A DNA stretch of 64,000 nt from Cryptomeria japonica. Its lineage: Eukaryota > Streptophyta > Pinopsida > Cupressales > Cupressaceae. The stretch's first letter is position 1. The number at the start of each line of letters is the position of its first letter. Below, in pieces: positions 59,014 to 64,000 of this stretch. The position numbers were made by a program, and so were the translations under genes. Under the pieces are notes generated by a model. That model did no database searches. It saw only the letters and a program-made list of their open reading frames with translations, and had not been told where the DNA came from. The stretch spans positions 139,711,361-139,775,360 of the forward strand of contig NC_081406.1 of assembly GCF_030272615.1 (NCBI RefSeq), read 5' to 3'.

Positions 59014-60735
59014 ATGGCACCTAAGATCCAAGATCCTATTGTTGTTAAGAATGTTGAAAAGCCCTCACTAAAATATTCTCTAACTCCCAAAGTAGCATCT
59101 AAACCGGATGACAAAACTGCATTTTCACTCATTCCGGATAGAGTTTTATTAGTCGAGGATGTGAGATTCTTCACCAAATGTCAAGTTGAAGAACTAGGTC
59201 ATGTTGAAATCAAAGACACTTATGATGAACTGTGTACCGATGGAAAATTGGATAGCAAGTATGAGCACATTAAGATCAAGGGATTGACTAAAGCCCTAAC
59301 CTATCCTCGTGTCTTCAAACCCAAATGGGTCAAGTTTGTTCTGAGCAGAGTTCACAATGATTTCATGTGGTTAGAGGAGCAACCATTCAAAATTACCAAG
59401 GAAATCATTCATTTGATCACCAGTTACCCTATTTATGATCCTGCCCGAGCTCAAAAAATGATATCACAGAAGGAATTGATTAGTTTAACTGGAGTGGAAT
59501 CTGATTCTAGAGGATTGAAATTGAACAATGTGACAGATGCAGAACTAAAATTTTCTATTAGAGTAATAGGTTATTGTTTCTTCCAATCAGCAAGGGAAAA
59601 CAATGTACCTTGTGCAGCAGTCGACTTAGCATACAAAATTGTGAAAAAGGGAATGAAAATTGATCTTTGTGAAGTATTGTTGAAAAATCTGTTTGAGAAT
59701 CTGAACACCATAAGGAAGCCGAAGAAGAACAACTTGGCCAATACACTGAAGTTTGGATCACTGTTAGTATGCATGTTTTTCTATTTTGAAAAATTCTTTC
59801 CATCAATCGGTAAAGTAGTTTGGGAGCTACACCAACCAATCACCCATCAAATCAATGACTTCATCAAGAAGCTAGGTGATAATTTTAATGATATTATGGA
59901 TGACTATTTCAGTAAGTTTCAAGAAAAGATGCATAACAGGCATAAAATTCCACCCCATCTAGTGGGAAAATACAAGGATGACATTTGTTTTGAAGTAGAC
60001 ACTGACTACTGTTATGTGAATGTTGTGGAACCAAGAACTCAATCTTTGCCACCTATGGGTTATGAGATTGATTTTGACATCACACAACAACAAATAGATG
60101 CTTTTCTTACATTACAAAGGCATGCCACTGAGCTAAGGTATGGAACATATGAAGAAGTGAAGGAAAAAGTAAAGATGAGCATTGTAGTACCAAAAGCTAC
60201 AAGGAAGGCAACAAAAATGATCAAGACATTAATAGAGAAATTTGGAGAAGGTTCTTCCTCCACACCTATCAAGGGCACTCTAGTCATCACCGAGGAGGAA
60301 TCTGAACCCCAAGAGGCTGCTATAACACTGAGCACCCAATTGCCCAAAGGGAAATTTTTGAAGAGGAAGAAACAGGACACATCAAAGGCATCACCAACTC
60401 CCTCAGTGAAGCACCCAAACACAAGATCATCTGTAGTGTCACTGAGTAAGAAACCAAAGAATGTTATTGTTCCTAAGGTAACAAAAACTTACAAGAAATC
60501 TACTCGAAGACTCATTTTGACTAAAGAGTCCAATGACACAGAATCTAAAGATGCTAACAAATTTCAGATTGTTAAGAGTATGAAGGACAATGTACATAGT
60601 GTTGAAATTTTTTGTGCAAATCTAAAGCAATATGGTGGATTTGGATCATTCAGATATGTTAAGTATGAATCTAGATCTGATGATGAAAAGAGAAAAATTG
60701 AAGAAGTTGTCATCTGCACACTTCTAAAATTTTGA
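59014..60735 (+). CDS. Retrotransposon-borne ORF of unknown function, N-terminal 573 codons
   Basis: ATG in a good plant context (CTGCAATGGCA). The product has a globular N-terminal region (about residues 40-330: YDELCTDGKLDSKYEHIKIK, FKITKEIIHLITSYPIYD, CMFFYFEKFFPSIGKVVW), then a basic Ser/Thr/Lys-rich region with possible nuclear signals (KFLKRKKQDTSK, SLSKKPKNVIV, KKSTRRLIL) near residues 450-515. It has no protease, integrase, RT or RNase H motif. The layout resembles other uncharacterised plant transposon proteins, which is inference. It is the longest clean frame in the window. TGA at 60733-60735 is probably a secondary stop, because the same frame continues beyond it. Confidence 0.65.
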   Translation: MAPKIQDPIVVKNVEKPSLKYSLTPKVASKPDDKTAFSLIPDRVLLVEDVRFFTKCQVEELGHVEIKDTYDELCTDGKLDSKYEHIKIKGLTKALTYPRVFKPKWVKFVLSRVHNDFMWLEEQPFKITKEIIHLITSYPIYDPARAQKMISQKELISLTGVESDSRGLKLNNVTDAELKFSIRVIGYCFFQSARENNVPCAAVDLAYKIVKKGMKIDLCEVLLKNLFENLNTIRKPKKNNLANTLKFGSLLVCMFFYFEKFFPSIGKVVWELHQPITHQINDFIKKLGDNFNDIMDDYFSKFQEKMHNRHKIPPHLVGKYKDDICFEVDTDYCYVNVVEPRTQSLPPMGYEIDFDITQQQIDAFLTLQRHATELRYGTYEEVKEKVKMSIVVPKATRKATKMIKTLIEKFGEGSSSTPIKGTLVITEEESEPQEAAITLSTQLPKGKFLKRKKQDTSKASPTPSVKHPNTRSSVVSLSKKPKNVIVPKVTKTYKKSTRRLILTKESNDTESKDANKFQIVKSMKDNVHSVEIFCANLKQYGGFGSFRYVKYESRSDDEKRKIEEVVICTLLKF

Positions 60736-62341
60736 TTGGTCCCATTGGAAGTATCTAACTCTCTTCCAAAAGAATTGTATTTGCATATTGATAATAGGTG
60801 GAAATATGCAATGGACTCAGAAAAGTAGATTAGAGAAAGAAGTCTGGTACATCTCTTTCTAGACATGTCAGTAGATGAGATCAAAGAACATCTGATAAAC
60901 TGCCACACAAAATTCCTAGTCAAGCAAAGAGCCTTGAAATTGATGAATAGCCTTTACTTGGATGTAGAGAATGAGACCAAAGAAAAATGGCAGGAAATAT
61001 TTCGAATCAAGAATGCTGGTGAGCAAGCTGAAGTTGAAATAGTTGATGTCATTGAGCAAGACCCTACTGACACCATACAAGTTGATGAGGATATCATAGA
61101 TACCGAGGTACCTGAACAGGAAATGATAGAAGGGAATGCATATACCAAACTGGTATCGAGTGAGTCAGTTTTGGAGCAAGTTTAGCCCTATCCTCCGATC
61201 ACTCAATCTGTTGCAACCGAGGCCCCTCAGGATACTGAACAAGGTGCAGAGGTTCACAAGTCTACAAAAGGAGAAGGTACTCCTTAGGCCACTAGGGAAC
61301 AGACCTCTCAGGATCCTTCTAGCACTGAAAAATATTGCAACCAAGACAAGAAGCACAGAGGCACCAATGGACACTACAGAGGCTAAAGAAACTGAAAAAA
61401 GTGTTGCCTCTACCGAGCAACCTACCGAGAGTCAACAAACCTCTCAAGCCCTTGTCTTAGTTCCAATTGTGAAAGGTAAAGAAAAGAAAATGAAAAAGCA
61501 TAGTTTCAAAATAGATTTGTCAAAACCAATAGTGTTGCCGAATATTGATATCTCCAAATTAAAAGGACAAGCACTCATTGAATTCGGTGAACTATGCAAA
61601 GCCAAAGCCGAACAAGAAAAACAAATGGCTATTCAAAAGAAAAATAAAGTACTTCAAAAGGTGAAAGCACTCTTAACCAATATGCTACCTGAAGCTACAG
61701 TGTCAACAGATGTAGCCATCCATATTTAACTAGATGAACTCCTTAATCAGATATAGACATCTGGAGTAGATGCATCTGAATATTTGAGCAAGTTAAAAGA
61801 CAAAGAGCTCACTACTAAAATGATAGAAGAGGTACAGAAAGTTATTGCTATTGGAAAAGTTAAACTTGTCAAATTTATTGCTAAGTTGACCCCTCTACTC
61901 AAGCACATTCTTTATTTATTTCAGAAACTCTGTACATTTTCTCTATTCACTAAGGACATTAAAAATAAAACTGAACCAATTGAAAAAAAGATCACCGATC
62001 TCTCAAATAAGTTGACCACAGAGCCAAATTTTGTTCAAAATTTTTATACAAAGTTACAAAAGCTCATGGCTCAACAAATGGAACTTAGGAATGAAGAACA
62101 CAAAATAAGGATGGACATTATGACTCTGCAAACCTTATCCATTCCACACTTGTCTTCCATCCAAGAATAGATCAACCAAGCCACCTATTTATCTACTACA
62201 CAAGAGGGAAGCACATTAGACGGTTTAATTTCACTATTAGCTGACATTCAAGCACAGAATTCCTTAATGGACAGTGTCAAGGATGCCCTCTCTGTCGCTC
62301 TCACTGATGCACAGACAAAGTACAAATCCATTTTTGACTAG
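60736..62341 (+). pseudogene. C-terminal continuation of the unknown ORF
   Basis: Same frame after 60735 to about 61330 with TAG at 60826-60828, 61183-61185 and about 61288. Then one frame shift, and the next frame runs to 62341 with TAA 61726-61728, a TAG near 61756 and TAG 62168-62170. Content: DVSVDE-like helices (FLDMSVDEIKEHLINCHTKF), an acidic Thr/Glu/Gln-rich stretch (TEAKETEKSVASTEQPTES) and a Lys-rich coiled coil (KAKAEQEKQMAIQKKNKVLQ). Together with 59014-60735 this would be roughly 1100 residues. Function unknown. Confidence 0.6.
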
Positions 62342-62380
62342 TTGCCACCACTGAATGGTAACTAAGTTTTGATGTTTGTC

Positions 62381-62725
62381 AAAAAGGGGGAGTGAGTATC
62401 ATATCAACATATACAAGGGAATGTAGTATATAGGGGGAGCATATACTGAACAGAAACAGAGTATTCAAATGCAGAATCAATTTTGACAGGAAATAGAGAA
62501 TTGAGCAGTGAGCCGAGTAGTTATCACAAACCATTGATCATCGAGCATGCAAAAATCAGAGTTATGTATAGTATATTGATAAGGGGAGTATATCTGAAAT
62601 ATACTATTTCATTGACAAATGTATATACTGACAATTTAGTCAAATTTTGCAGGTATATAGATTTTTGAGGTATAACTTTGAAAGGAGTTTTGGCAAACAT
62701 CTCAACTAATGTCAAAAGGGGAGAT
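62381..62725 (+). other. Four polypurine-tract-like motifs before the 3' LTR
   Basis: AAAAAGGGGGAGTGAG (62381), TAGGGGGAGC (62431), GATAAGGGGAGTA (62578) and AAAAGGGGAGAT (62714-62725). The last abuts the LTR and is the working tract. Repeated tracts with GTCAAAAAGGGGGAG wording are known from Sireviruses. Confidence 0.8.
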
Positions 62726-63918
62726 TGTTACTACTTACTAAGTTTCCATTAGTCTTATGTTCAAATTTATTCTAGTGGGTTACTAATACCAAATTATTCA
62801 GTCAGTATGCACAGAACAGTCGATTATAGATGAAACTAGTCTCAGAGCCTAGTATACACCGAGTTGTCTACCAAGTAACACTCTATGTCTACCGAGCAGC
62901 AAGAATGATATACCAAGTGAACACACACCAAGTGAAATGTGTTACCAGATTCATTGAACCTGGACATATATGGGAAACATGTTACAAAGATCGAGGAACA
63001 AGTAACCGTTATCACATTAGAAATTGCACTTAAAGATTGTGTATGATTTTAAGGTCATCTAACCAATGAAATATTTTTGTATGGCTATTCAGTCGAGAAA
63101 TCATGTTTGTAAGATTGAAGCATGAACCAGATCACTGACATAAGAGATCTATTTATACAACATTAGTTAAGGATTAAACATATGTGTGTGCATGTGTGTA
63201 TGAAGCAAGGCTTGTACAAAAAAGGAAAATCATGAGAAATCACATAGTGTTATGACTATTATAGCTGACAGAGAAACACAGAGGTCACCAAGAAGGATTT
63301 CAGAGAATAGTCAAGGAATAGAGTAAACAGAAGGGTTTACCGAGTTAATCTATAGATTACCGAGGTATGCTATAAGCAAGGTAATCTCATTTTGAGCACA
63401 TAGAATCTGCTATAACATTCCAGATGTAAAGTTGTAGAAATTTTATAAAGATTTTGATTGTAATATTTTAAGTTGTAAGAGAAACCTCTAATAGGGAAGA
63501 GACTCTAACTAAGTCTATAAATTGTAAAGCCTCTAACCAAGTGTAGCATTTAGAATAAGTGTTGTAAAATCCTTTAGCAAGGTAGATCTAACAGATCTTG
63601 ATACTCCTAATAGGGTAAGCTATTAGAAATAGCTAAACATGTAGCTCTAACCGAGCAACCTTTATTATTGCAGTAGTGAAGTTGTGGGTGCCATCCCCGC
63701 CTCAGTTTTTCTCTCTAACCAAGAGTTTCTACGTAACCAAAATATATGTGTTATGGAGTGAATCATGTATGATTGTTATTTATTTGTTTTAGCTTTATAT
63801 TATGTTACAACAGTTTTTGGTTTATGCATAACTGTGAAGATATTGTTAATAAAAGGATTTGAAGTACTGATTCACCCCTCCCTTCTCAGTACATTAGCTT
63901 TCCATATTGGGCCTAACA
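62726..63918 (+). repeat. 3' LTR of the Copia-like element
   Basis: Starts TGTTACTACTTAC after the purine tract and ends GGGCCTAACA. Copy of 54835-56028. Confidence 0.93.
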
Positions 63919-64000
63919 TAACCCACTTTTAGATAGTGCATGTTTACTAGGTTTTCACCATCTAAATTTATTGCATTTTTTCCATATTTGTTTTTTTTAA
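63919..64000. other. Right flank of the Copia-like element
   Basis: 82 bp of AT-rich sequence with no feature. It should be the continuation of the sequence left of 54835, but too little is available to confirm this. Confidence 0.5.

Larger units (their letters stand above)
54835..63918 (+). mobile_element. Sirevirus-like Copia element lacking pol (non-autonomous)
   Basis: LTRs of 1194 bp (54835-56028) and 1193 bp (62726-63918) begin TGTTACTA and end CCTAGCA/CCTAACA. The PBS starts 2 bases after the LTR, and several purine tracts precede the 3' LTR, a known Sirevirus hallmark. Coding consists of a coiled-coil gag with CCHC knuckles and a long unknown ORF. No protease, integrase, RT or RNase H motif was found. 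Flanking pentamers GAACT and TAACC do not match cleanly. Confidence 0.85.

Overview
This window is plant nuclear DNA, most likely from a conifer (gymnosperm). It has very AT-rich spacers, several large old LTR retrotransposons nested in each other, and a pseudogene of the gymnosperm-type (TPS-d-like) terpene synthase family. I see no intact cellular gene, no rRNA or tRNA gene and no prokaryotic feature. Nearly all coding potential is retrotransposon-derived and broken by stops and frameshifts. The species assignment is inference.

Region 1 (1-28845) is a Ty3/gypsy element of the Tat type (two RNase H domains, no chromodomain seen). The window opens inside its 5' LTR and the 781-bp 3' LTR ends at 28845. 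Behind a 2.3-kb leader come degenerate gag, protease, a G-patch segment, RT, RNase H, a second archaeal-type RNase H and integrase (to 10088). Between pol and the 3' LTR the element carries a minus-strand plant-mobile-domain (PMD/MAIN-like) gene. That gene has a TATA-like box, a short first exon, a GTAAGT...TAG intron and a long second exon encoding PMD, a Gln-rich linker, a coiled coil and a Pro-rich tail. The same roughly 20-bp-spaced motif array occurs twice in the gag leader (plus orientation) and once inside the PMD intron (minus orientation). This antisense gene with its shared phased motif is the best candidate for an undescribed system here.

Nested inside the PMD second exon is a 12.98-kb non-autonomous element (12646-25622; LARD type, LTRs of 4687 and 4217 bp, TSD GCTCT). 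Its LTRs carry a GC-rich array of palindromes (4 copies in one LTR, 3 in the other). The 5' LTR has gained a (TA)n-rich microsatellite of about 410 bp.

Region 2 (28846-37500) holds a minus-strand gag-like coiled-coil remnant and a minus-strand terpene synthase pseudogene. Six 3' exons plus the DDxxD exon are recognisable. A block of about 0.54 kb is duplicated 2.9 kb upstream, and both copies carry the same nonsense codon. An N-terminal exon lies at 36786-36957.

Region 3 (37500-48551) contains a worn gypsy remnant with an interrupted LTR (38351-42165), two inverted copies of a coiled-coil ORF family, a TRIM-like element (42841-44983, perfect initiator-Met PBS), a partial Copia-type LTR near 45742, and a minus-strand LTR related to the Tat element (to 48139).

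Region 4 (48552-64000) starts with a 4135-bp solo LTR (TSD TCACT) that has its own GC-rich hairpin array upstream of a TATA box. Next is GAT-rich spacer. Last is a 9.08-kb Copia/Sirevirus-like element (54835-63918) with gag containing five CCHC-type knuckles and a long unknown ORF where pol should be. Its gag is interrupted by a minus-oriented solo LTR (TSD AGGTT).
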